Assembly (NCBI GenBank): GCA_001949185.1
Contig: BDGG01000007.1
Location: 62,001-126,000, forward strand
Direction: 5' to 3'
Source of the DNA: Ramazzottius varieornatus
Lineage: Eukaryota; Tardigrada; Eutardigrada; Parachela; Ramazzottiidae
DNA: 64,000 nucleotides
Shown here: positions 15,166-32,038 of the stretch, piece by piece
Numbering within the stretch: position 1 is the first letter of the stretch
How the letters are laid out: every line of letters begins with the position of its first letter
Program-made: the position numbers and the translations under genes
The notes under the pieces: model-generated
The model's database searches: none
Told to the model about the DNA's origin: nothing
The model's input: only the letters and a program-made list of their open reading frames with translations

Positions 15166-15640
15166 AAAGGGAATTTGCTGCGAGGTATATCAACGCCGTA
15201 CCATTCGCACATGTAGATGATACCACAAGCGAGCCCGACTTCCGCTGCGAACCCAAGGAACAGGACCACGGCGTCTCGTCTACCTACAACAATTTGCACT
15301 GAAGACAAGCGACTGACCAGCATGCCCTCACATCAGCACGTCATGGGTAGAGGTGGCACTTCCGGCTGGTGCATTGTGATGACAACATTTACCGCGGACT
15401 TTGAGGCGGAAGGAAGCGTAGTTGGTGTTAGTTATCCCATTACAGGCACCGCACCGGTACTCCCCATCGTCTTCTCGGGTGACATTTAGGACTTAAAGAG
15501 AAGCGTTGCGGAGTCCAGGCAGAGTAATCCGTATCGTTCATCACCCACCGCGAAACAATACTGTTGTCGAGCTCGTCCGCATTCAGAAAGGTTTTGTCCA
15601 CCGAGTACGGCCAATAACCCAATCGTCGTATATGGCGCAG
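15117..15640 (-). pseudogene. Basigin-like Ig/transmembrane fragment with a frameshift
   Basis: The minus-strand sequence encodes the last Ig domain and membrane segment of a basigin/neuroplastin-type adhesion protein. Seen in order: SVDKTFLNADELDNSIVSRW; then, in another frame, VLNVTREDDGEYRC (the D-G-Y-C signature of an Ig F strand) and NYASFRLKVR. A donor G|GTAAATG near 15440 and an acceptor TTGTAG near 15290 follow in phase. Last come DAVVLFLGFAAEVGLACGII and YMCEWYG, a TM helix with the buried glutamate in FLG-xAEV, typical of basigins. One base is missing or extra around 15490, beside a TAA in the Ig frame. An intron is retained, so this is not a retrocopy. It could be a pseudogene or hold an assembly error. 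The upstream Ig domain was not resolved. Confidence 0.55.
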
Positions 15641-15972
15641 GGATTCTACAGGAGCAACACTCGTCCAAACGCCCTGATACCCGTGGCACTACCCCTGTGA
15701 GACATGGTCTCCTGACTCCAGGACCTCAATCCGCCCCTGAGCTTCGGGAATCAACCGACGGCAAATCAGCGAGCGATCAGAGCGGACCCGTCTTCACAGT
15801 TAGTCCAAGGGCCCAACGCAGCGGACAGGCTGGGCGTATGATTGACTCTTGATCTGTTGACAAGAAGTTACCCGAAATCAACGATCAGCGATTTCCATGC
15901 CAGTCACTGGTGAGCAGCTGTACTTCGCCTTGCCGGAGGCCGGGACACACGATCCAGCTATTACAGAGATTA

Positions 15973-16223
15973 AGTTGCTACTCCCGTTCACTTCGCAACT
16001 GTAGCCACGGCCTTGCTCCGCCCCTTTCGTGACGTGTAACTACATTTTGCTTTCCGGAGCTCCCCTTATTTTCGAAAAATAGCGTAATCGGAGTTACGGT
16101 TGGCTAGCATTGGGAAGCATGGTGGCTAACCAACTATTCAAAGTTCTGATCAGCTGCTGCGCTTATGAGTGACGTTGCAACTTAACTTAGCTACAGTGGG
16201 ACTTTCATCTGGCGATGCCAACT
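15973..16223. mobile_element. 251-bp MITE derived from the 11.0-14.0 kb transposon
   Basis: It is flanked by TA at 15971-15972 and 16224-16225. Bases 15973 to about 16130 are the inverse of 13886-14047 and bases from about 16131 to 16223 are the inverse of 11020-11112. It is therefore the two termini of the larger transposon fused, lacking everything between, and inserted in opposite orientation. The fusion falls at a TAGTT shared by both sides of the deletion. Confidence 0.85.
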
Positions 16224-16776
16224 TAATGTTTATATTGATAGATTGCTCTACACGAATATCGAGGCGGAACAAATATCCGTTACGACCATACAAACGAAAC
16301 AGAAAAAAACTGCATAAACCTTCCCGTCGGACTTTCACGGGCAGGCCGTTGCAACCGGCGACCTTTTTCGAATTTTCTGGAGCTGTGAAATCTGAGAACA
16401 CGTCTTTTGCGATGCGGATTCAAGAATTTCCGTAACTGACGATTCTTAAACAGTCAGACCATGACTTGATTCAACGATCTTCGGCGTAACTGCTGATGGG
16501 TATTCTTCACCTATCTACGGCGGCTGTTGAGGCAGACCACATTTTGGCACGCCGTTGTTTGGAGACGGCGAAGTACTGCTGCTCTACAGTGATGCCAGTT
16601 TGGCACTTGTCAGTTTTCAGTTGACTTCCCGTCCACGTCTGCCACTCACGCTACGGAGCCTGGATATGGATCCGTACAGGACGTGACACTTTGGCGGGAG
16701 GCAAGAAGAAGGGAGCTGTTGGCAGAAGATCGGCCATCAAGACCGGAAGTTGCTTCTTTGACCGCTGCTTGTCACC

Positions 16777-19700
16777 ATGCAGCATTCCAGCCAGAATCCC
16801 GACGACTGGCGATCACTGGAGTTCCGGACGAAAGTTGTGGAGCACATGTGAGTATTGCGAGGAGCGATGAGGGGAATGTCCCATATTATGACTGCCCGTT
16901 TGTTGTTTTCCAGCGAAATTGTGATGTCGCGATCGCAGCAGGGTCAGTCAACATCTGCTCGTGAATATGAACAGCGCCTGTTCAACCAGTCCAATACCAG
17001 GGTATGAGTCCCGTGTTTCAATCAAGTGAGTGCCTTCAGATTTGAGCTCATTGAGTTTTTGGTTTTAACAGGAGGATTATATCACGTGTATCAAGAATTT
17101 CATCGGCAAGATCAAAGGCACAATCCCGCAGCAAAACGTACGTATGGATCCAATTATTTCCTAGTCCCCTCTTGCTTTTCCACCATTCGCTCAACTTTAT
17201 CTTTGTATTTATAGCTCTCACAAAACCCTGGGATGATCGGAGCTCAACCTGGGCAACAACAGATGGGCCAGATGCCCAACGAAATGCAGCAACAGCCAGG
17301 CACGTAAGAGTCGCGTATGACGTCGCCAGTGTTGCTCTAGAATACCTTTTGTTTAATGGATTTTTCTGATCAGCGCCTAAACGTCTGCGTTCATGAGATT
17401 GGTATCAGGTCAAGGTCGATTTTCTCGTTTTTCATTCTCTTTCGTCGTAGCTATGATGTCCCAAGATCCCCAGCAGTATCAGAACATGCTTCAACAGCAA
17501 CAATACCAGCAGCAACAGCAGATGCAGTCCGGACAGTTCATGTCGATGGGAGCTGGCGCGGCTCAACAAGGCTTTCCTCAGCGTCCAGCCGGTCCAGGTA
17601 TGGTTGGCATGTCCCAACAGCAGAGGATGGCTGGTCAGACTGTTCCGATGGGCCAACAGCCTAACATGGCGGGACAGTACATGCAGGGTGTTGGCATGAA
17701 TCAGCAACAACAACAGCAGGCGGCTCAGATGGCTGCTGCTGGTCAACAGAGACCACAAATGCAAGGTAGAACGAACCGATGAAATATATAACGAACCGAC
17801 GGAATCTCAAAATGGGTATATCTCTGTCTTGCTCTATTTCAGGTGCGCCACGACCCATGTTTCCCAACAACATGGGAATGGGGCAAGAAATGCTGCAGCA
17901 GATGAAAAGAATGGCGCCTGAGGAGCAGCAAAGGTTCATGGCACAGCACAGACAGGTGTGTCGTTTTGGAAGTCTCTCCATACTTATCTCGGATAATGAA
18001 AGGCATCCTGAGTGACGGTGTTCGGTGCATAATTAGATATAGTCGACAGTTTCTTTGGTTTTTCAGAGGGCGGAGATGGCCAGCGCGCAACAGTATCGTC
18101 AAGGTGCCCCGATGGGTCAGCAACCTGGGCAGCAAGCAAGATTCGCACCTGGACAGATACCTCAGGGCGCTCCTGGCATGCAACCGCGACCTGGAATGCC
18201 GTACCCGGTTCAGACTGGAGCAGGGTTTCCAAGTGGAATACCCCCGATGACAGCTGGCGGTGAACAGCCTTTCCCAAGGCACGCAAAAGATCGTCTTTGC
18301 TTTAATTAAGAAAATTGCAGAATGAATAATACATGAGAATGAACTGAATGCTTTCTTGGTTTACAGTGGGGTAATGGGTGGGAAACCTGGAGGACCATTT
18401 CCTAATCAGACTTCTCCCGGAGCAGCGGGTCCACCTTCTGTGGGTCCAGCACCTTCTCCTGCCAGTCAGCCTTCTCAGCCAGACTACGCTAGCATCAAAC
18501 CAGGGGACGAGCTGTACACCCAGAAGTGGCGCGATCTGCAGAAATATAAGGACCGGCTGAATGCCTATATCGCCCAGACCGCTAGTGAGTTCACTACCCT
18601 TATCCTCAAGCTCTGTGAAGCTGGAGCGAGTTTTGTTGCTAAAGAGGGATTTCTCTTTCAGCTCGCGCCGATAACAATAATATGGCGCAGAAACTTCGCG
18701 CATTGCAGAAAATCGTCAACGACCCCAATCAGACCATCCCTTTCCAGACGCTGATCGCCTGCGAGAACGCCTGTAAACAATTTGTAAGGGAAACTTTGAG
18801 TTTACTCAGCCTGTGTGGCTGTTTAACGAAGGTGTTTGATCGTTACGTTTCGTCTTTCAGTTCGCAGCTCAGGCAAACGAAACTGGTGTGGCTTCGCCCG
18901 ACGCGCTTTCCGTCCGAACTCCGGGACAGGTGGCCGGCCTGACTCCGCTGGTCGCCACCCAGGCTCCCGAGAGTCTTATCAAGAACGATCGTCCTTCCCT
19001 AACGGCGGTGGCCGATTCTCTGTCTAACGTCTTAACGCATTTGGAGGAGAAAGAGTTCGTGACGCTGTGTCACAGTTTGGCCAGCCGAGCACCCAGCTTC
19101 CTCGAAGACGATCTCAACCTTCCCACTGTCGCCATCTCGCCTGACCTGGACTTGGACCTTGAAAATCTTGAAAAGATGTACCCTGATGCATTCAACACAG
19201 ATAACACTGAGGATATATCCGCTACAGAACGAGAAAGGTGAGAAAGCTACAGTCGGTTTCAAAGAACCGCTGACGTCACTTCCGGTTCATTGATGATCGA
19301 AGGGTGACACATCAAGTCCCCGAGTCGCACGCTTTTTGTCTTTATTTCTTGAACATTGTTGAAATATCAGTCTTCCTTAGCGGGCTATCAGAATGGGATT
19401 TCCTTCAACATACTAACTAGCGTGATTTTGACGTCACCAGGACAGGTTATAAAAGGTTTTTGTGTGTTTTTCAGACATAGGGTTGAGCAGAGCAAAATGC
19501 TGCTAGCGTGGATGGAGGAAATTCCCTATGCTCTGCAAATGGAAATCTGCACTTTGTTGAGCGACTATGACATTGCGCTAGATCCCGACATGCATCCTGA
19601 CGACGAAATCAAGGACGATTTCATCTACCTGTGTTGTGGTCTGAAAGCAAGCAGGAACAAGAGCAGTGCGCCACCGGTTGGAGTAGCTGTCCCAAGGAAA

Positions 19701-19910
19701 TACCCCGCCATCGAGATTGACTTCAGGGAAATGGACGTGTCCGCGTACGACAAAGGTCCAGAGTGGAAAGGGCTGAAGAAGAACCTCGGAGGGCTGTTGT
19801 TGAATGATGGAGCGGAGCGAGGATGCTCCTTATCGAAAATTCTGCGCAGCTGGGACCGCGCTGTCAGTTTGACTCTAAAGCAGCACGGCCTTGTTAGGCT
19901 CGCGATATGA
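16777..19910 (+). CDS. MED15: Mediator complex subunit 15
   Basis: This is a nuclear co-activator subunit that links transcription factors to Mediator. Eleven exons: 16777-16847, 16914-17001, 17072-17137, 17215-17299, 17451-17765, 17843-17955, 18067-18278, 18367-18584, 18662-18783, 18861-19237 and 19475-19910. They sum to 2103 nt, 700 residues and stop. The N-terminus is a KIX domain (DWRSLEFRTKVVEHI, EYEQRLFNQS, DYITCIKNFIGKIKG). The centre is Gln/Met/Pro-rich with long Q runs. The C-terminus carries the conserved ARC105-type region (KWRDLQKYKDRLNAYI, KIVNDPNQTIPFQTL, VTLCHSLASRAPSFLEDD, EIPYALQMEICTLLSDY, YPAIEIDF). The start has CACCATG context. Introns after exons 4 and 7 stay in frame only if they use GC donors (CAG|GCACGT and AAG|GCACGC); all the others are GT-AG. 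Identity is secure. Confidence 0.93.
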
Positions 19911-22609
19911 TTATCGATTTCATGTGATATTTTTTCCTGAAAACTCGTTTTTGTTTTACAATTCTTCACTATAATAGTTTCAAAACTTGTTTCTGTCTCA
20001 GAGAGTGCTGTCTTGAATTTATCGTTACTGGAAGAGGAAGAGAAATTATACATGAAAATCAATTGTGTCGGCACGGCCTTCATCTGCTGTACTTTTGTCC
20101 CATACTGAAATCTTACTTTTCTTGTTCTAAGGTTGGCTGCGGGTCATTTAACCTTCAAGATAAAACTATACATATTAGGTACGAATATGTCGACGGATTG
20201 AGGAATGGAAGAGTCAATGGGGAGCGAAACACCACGTGGAGCAGGTTGGGTAGGTGGGAGCTGGCTGCCGGTTGGGTCTTCCGCCCAGACTGTGTGAAGT
20301 CCGCACGGCGATATCAAGTGAAAAATGTGCGCTGATAACGTGTTGGTCCATCGATGACACTTGCGAGAGATTTGAGAAGTGTAATGGGTATGCGCTTGAG
20401 AGCGATGGCGCAAAAAGTGACTTCCTGATCTTCAGCAGAAGCTAAAGATAGATGTTCATATCGCCAAGGAGCGCGACTTACATAATGTCTTACAATTGAG
20501 GGACTTTCCTCTCACTCATGGTTCCGGCTAAACCTGATCCGTGTCTGTCTATATTACGCCGAATGGCAGTCCAGCAATCGCAGGCGGTAATTGAGCATTT
20601 TTTCACAAGTTATTTCGGGATGCTTGGCCTGACCTCCGAGGTCGCGCAGAACACGCAGCAGGCCAGCTGCTGCGTGTAACATATACGTCATCGTGTACTG
20701 AATATGAATAGTATTTCGTCACAGCGAAGATCTGGTCTCCGGCAAGAAAGCATGTCAAGATGATCGCAAATACGACAAAGTGACGCTACCGGTCTGGTCA
20801 AGGCCGTGCCAGAAGTTAAGCTCTTCCGGGTTTTGATCTTACACTGGTTCCTCGGCTTGTGACGAAGGTCTTTCTACTATACACTGACTCATTTCTCAAG
20901 CCCTGATTCTTGGTATGCTTTTCTGGTAATGCATAGGTAGGGTCCCGACAGAGAAGGATGCACGTAGGCGTTTGCTGCATCTCGTTTTGATGCGGAGTTT
21001 CTTCTAAAATCGTTCTCTCGCCAAATCAAACTAGGGATGCCAGCGCGATGAATGTTTCTTTGGCGTCCGGACGCAGCAGATTCCCTCGGAAGCTTCTGCT
21101 TGTCTTTTTTCGCGGCGAAGACGTAAATGAAAGTGATTCCACTCTTCAGACAGAACTTGTAATGTCATCAAACTGACATCTCACCCATGTTTAACGTGTT
21201 GCACAGTTTAGCAGCCAAGCGCCACAAGAAGCTTGGCGCAGCTGTACGAAGCTGGAATCGAAACCACTGATTCGCCCAGGCATCGGCAAAACGGTAGGCG
21301 AGATTCTCTCAAGTTCCCTATCAAATGAACTTCCGGTTCCTTGCGAAGTAATCAAGCAAGGTATCACAGACCTGCATAGCGCACGCGCTCGAAAGTGATG
21401 GCGCGTGCACCGATGGCATTGGGAAGGCGCACTGTTTGCATGTGCGTATCTCGCACGCCGGACAATGGCTAACCGCACGTTTTGCTTGATTGCTTCCTGG
21501 CACCACCGACCACGCTACTGCTCGTCATGAGTCACGGCCAATGGCATTTCCGTATGTCATAGCTCCACCTCGTACAGCTTCGCAAGCCAGACAGAGCGAC
21601 TTTGATCTCGTCAAGATATTTTAGTTCCCTTTTTCCAGCTTCACAGCATCCTCAACAGCGGATGTGCGCTTGTCATAATCATTATCATCGTTGTTTTGTG
21701 GACGGATATAACTCGGTATTATTTTCATAGGCCATTAAGCTGGTTCCATTCATTTTGGATTACATCCTGCAAGCGGAAATTGGGGTAAGTTTGAGTCATG
21801 GTGGTCCCGAAGGCCAACGTGTGACTATTGTTGGCCTGCCATAATGCCTCAACCCAAATGTAGAGCAACAGCCTCGAAGGGATATCAATTCCCCATGTAT
21901 CGCTGTGGACTGGTTTTCTCGGTCGGCAGCTCGTGATTCTGATGGCCGGAAGTGGAACGATCATTTTGGTTCACACAAAGTTCCAACTTTTCAATAGAGC
22001 GAAGTCGGAAATCGGAATCACGAAGCTTGTGAGTGAAATACTGTACCGTCCCTGAAGTGCACGGCGCGTTCAGGTAGCTGGTCACATGGTTACCTGAATG
22101 AGTTTTGCTCAACAAGATCACATGGTGCGCATGGTATACTGTGTGCCGCCTGTGCGCAGTCCGAAATAACAGGGACTCCAGTACCCTGCACACAGTTTCA
22201 GAATCCAGCTGCAGTACGGTGTTGACCGATTCGCGTTTTCGAATCTGCGGTACCATTGACGTCATTCATTGCAGTGTAGGTGGACGTGATACCGCACCGC
22301 AAATCGGCTGCACCGTGACTTTCGTTTTTTTTGCTTTGTTGGCCAAGAAAAAAATGTTCTATGGAAATAAACGTGGCATAATTTAATTTGTTTGCTTCTC
22401 CTGATCTGCCGGTGTCTACCACACGGAATGACCGTGAATGTTCTGTTGCAGAATCTCTTGACATCTGGACTAGTGGCGGAAGAGGGAAGCGCAGTCAGCG
22501 CAGGAAAACCGTCGTTTGCTCCTTCCATCGCTCCTTCGCGGAAGGAAGTGATCGTCGGACATAGCCTCGTGGAGGCCTGAGTGCCTGGTCGACTACCGTT
22601 TGTAATCCT
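19911..22609. other. Intergenic region with no secure gene
   Basis: 2.7 kb lies between MED15 and SERCA. It includes a short palindrome (ACGCAGCAGGCCAGCTGCTGCGT) near 20652-20675 and a possible ML-domain exon at about 22199-22270 (listed separately). The SERCA promoter must lie in its right part; no clear core-promoter motif was identified. Confidence 0.5.
22199..22290 (+). pseudogene. Possible ML-domain last-exon fragment
   Basis: After an acceptor-like ACAGTTTCAG, the frame reads STVLTDSRFRICGTIDVI. The final FRICGTIDVI closely resembles the end of the ML protein at 47.4 kb (FFLCGTIDVI), including at DNA level over about 22 bases. No other ML exons were found nearby, and the frame runs on without the expected stop. 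It may be an exon relic or chance. Confidence 0.25.
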
Positions 22610-22630
22610 CAGCAGCAGCAGCAGCAGCAG
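22610..22630 (+). repeat. (CAG)7 immediately before the SERCA start codon
   Basis: Seven perfect CAG units end two bases before the SERCA ATG at 22633. A similar run, (CAG)6, lies in SERCA intron 4 near 23940-23960. Confidence 0.9.
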
Positions 22631-22632
22631 CC

Positions 22633-29421
<6,789 letters not shown>

Positions 29422-30613
29422 CCTCTCCACTATCGTCCCCTTTCGTCCGGCCATCAACCCAGTTCCCAGTCCATACCATCCTATCCCTGGGAGGTGCAAC
29501 TAGCAGAAACAGCAGTATCACTCAGTACAAAAAGCCCCGTTGTGTCCTTCCTACTCCTCTCATGTTCGTTTCTGGCTTTCTTTCTTGTTTCTCAAGCAGA
29601 ACTAATAAGTGGAAAACACGTAATCATTGTTGTTCAAACTTTTTGTTTTGTTTTGAGAGTGAAGAAGAAGGAGAAGCAACCCTCAAAAAGGATTTAGAAT
29701 ACAAGTCTTTATTTGAGTGGAATCAGTTCTTGTTGTGAAACCGTTGTGTGCGTTTTTCTCTCAAGCAGCTCTGAACAAATTGAATCAAGTGCTTGGATGC
29801 ATGCCTGAGTTGCTAACCTTGATCAAAGCGTGATATCATTGATTGTACCCTATTTATTCATACTCCCGGCATTTACCATAATATTATGCCCCTGCTACCT
29901 TTGTATTCAGTCTCGTGGGAACTGCAACCACTCTGGTGATTGGTGAGCTGGTTGATCAACTTTCTCCTCTTTCATAACGTTGTCCTTTGGTGATACCCAT
30001 GAAGAATGCAAAAAGTCGTGCCTGCTACCTTTTGTGTACCATTACCCGATATCTCCTTACTAACTTGTCACTTTTGTAGTACCCTAACATAAACCCTTGC
30101 TGTGACTCTTTGATCTTTATTATAACTTTCTCAGAGCTTCCAGACGAAGCTCTTCCTTACCCATGTAAAAAAAAGACATAGTGCCACGTTCAGTTTGTGC
30201 TCCCGTAAACTGTACGAGTCGTACCAGTTAAACCTTTTTGCGAACCACGTCTGCCCCATTTGGCGCCGTTTTTTCTTTCTTTTTCTGCCGCTTTCGTTTT
30301 CTTCCGCCTGGTTTCCGTCAGCAATGTCAGTCTTATTTGCGTCTCCTCGGCGCTTCTTTCTAGTCCTATCCTTCTTCGTTCTGTCCATCCGTTTATTCTC
30401 TCTCCCCGTCCTCGAGTCGTCGATCGCTATTCAGTTCGGTCCCTGGTTCGTTCCAGTCTTCGTTGGTGAAGAACGTATCTTCTCTTTCTTCCCTCTGTTG
30501 GTCCTACTTTCCTGACTCCCTTTCCATTCATCCACGGTCCTTCGCTCTTCTTTCTTTCTTCGTTATTTCATCTGTTATTCGTTTAAATGTGTTATTTTTT
30601 CTTTCGATTACAG

Positions 30614-30657
30614 AGAACCTTGTGATGGGAGGTCCAAAGAAAAAGCACGCTGAATGA
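30614..30657 (+). CDS. SERCA: Probable alternative last exon of SERCA
   Basis: A donor within exon 16 (GGCGAGG|GTAAGA, 29339) and an acceptor after a long pyrimidine tract (TTTCGATTACAG, 30613) join in phase. The result replaces the hydrophobic tail by ENLVMGGPKKKHAE and a stop. Total length becomes 1009 residues and the sum of exons (3030 nt) stays divisible by three. Alternative C-termini made by reading through or splicing out the last donor are known for vertebrate SERCA2 and Artemia SERCA. Use of this exon here is inference; no transcript is available. Confidence 0.6.
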
Positions 30658-31270
30658 GAGAGTGAAATCAAGTGAAGACACTCCTCCAAACAAGCAGAGA
30701 CTTCAGCACACTTGTGAAGTAACCAGGAGGATATCCCCCAAGTCTCCGTTTCATTTCTCCTGATCTGACTGTGACCTTGTCTCGCCATTTTTAGTTTTAC
30801 ACAACCAAACACTTTATCCATTATTTCTCTGTACCGGGTCCTTTCTCTGCCACCTCGAAAGTGAAGCCGGTGGTCATTAAGGATTGTTATTGTGATCGAC
30901 TGAGAGATGTGCAACTATCTACTGTTCAGGATAGAAATAATGAGCCTTCTGCCTTTGCCTTCTGCTGTAGTACAACCGGTGCCTTTATAGCCTCCACTTT
31001 CTTCCCTTAAGCTTTCCTCCGCTTGGAATCTACCTATGGATTCCGTATTAAAAGCGCGTGTTGGTCATGCGCTAAACTACCTGACTTTCCGGGTAATGTA
31101 TTTACTGTAGATGCGTAAACAATTGCGTTAGGCCCAGGGAAGGTCGGATACCGTTTGAGCTGAGAGAATTTTGTGGATGGCAGTTGCTCGCATGGGTCTT
31201 GCACACCCCGGGCAGATGTGCTGACGGGTGAGCCGTTTCCGTAGCTTCACTGTTTGACTGCAAGTTACTG
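30658..31270. other. SERCA 3' UTR / intergenic
   Basis: No reading frame of note. It would contain the 3' UTR of the spliced SERCA isoform. Confidence 0.4.
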
Positions 31271-31866
31271 TACACGCGGCTGGCCTAATTATTGGCCTGG
31301 ACAAAATTTCTGGCTACTGATGTACGAATCAGCGGCTCCGCCAGCTGTATTCGTTTGCGGCTGAAACAGAACTGGTTTCACCACACAATACCGCTTTACC
31401 GACACGAACAACGAAACGTTCGCAGAGATCTTCTCAATGATCGTAGATCTGGTTTCCTTCTGTATTCTTGGTTATTTTGCTAGGCAAATGCAGCTCTGAT
31501 GGTAAATCAACGTTAAAACTTGAATTTTCTCGCCGGAAAGGCCTGTAATTAGGCAATCCACCAAGTTATGAAGGCAACCGCACGAACTGCCTTCTTCAGG
31601 CTACCCTCCGTATACTTTCGCTGTCTCTTGCTCTTAAGGCCTTCCGGCATATTCCAGGCTAACCTTCCTCAAGATGGGAAAAGAAGTACGAAACAAGAAA
31701 CGAAATCTGAAATGACACTGTATTCCGCATACTACACTGCGAAATATTACTTGTTAACGTCACAGGGCTAGTTTCTGCTACGACATAACAATCTCTGCGC
31801 TAAACTGCCGCCAGCCCGTCCGGCCAGAAATTTTGTCCAGGCCGATGATTAGGCCAGCCGCGTGTA
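31271..31866. mobile_element. MITE, ~596 bp, TACACGCGGCTGG ends
   Basis: The left end TACACGCGGCTGGCCTAAT and the inverse right end ATTAGGCCAGCCGCGTGTA close a pair of arms of about 46 bp that also share GGCCTGGACAAAATTTCTGG. TA is at both tips. The interior is non-coding. Confidence 0.8.
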
Positions 31867-32038
31867 CGTCTTTACTTTGCACTTTTCATAGTGCGGGCGC
31901 GCGGAAAACCAGGCCAAAATGAAATCTTTGTTACTATGATTTGAACTGCTCGAACGAGAGCGTTTTAAATTCTGATCATGACGTTAGCTAGTCACATATC
32001 AGGTCGTTAAGAAAGGGTACTAGAGTCTTCAGGTCCAG

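Noticed and set aside
17356-17664. Plus-strand frame overlapping MED15 exon 5
   Set aside because: It is the +1 shadow of the glutamine-rich MED15 frame, reached only by the frameshifting GT donor at 17304.
30131-30388. Lys/Arg-rich minus-strand protein (85 codons)
   Set aside because: Antisense of a pyrimidine-rich tract upstream of the alternative SERCA exon; low complexity.
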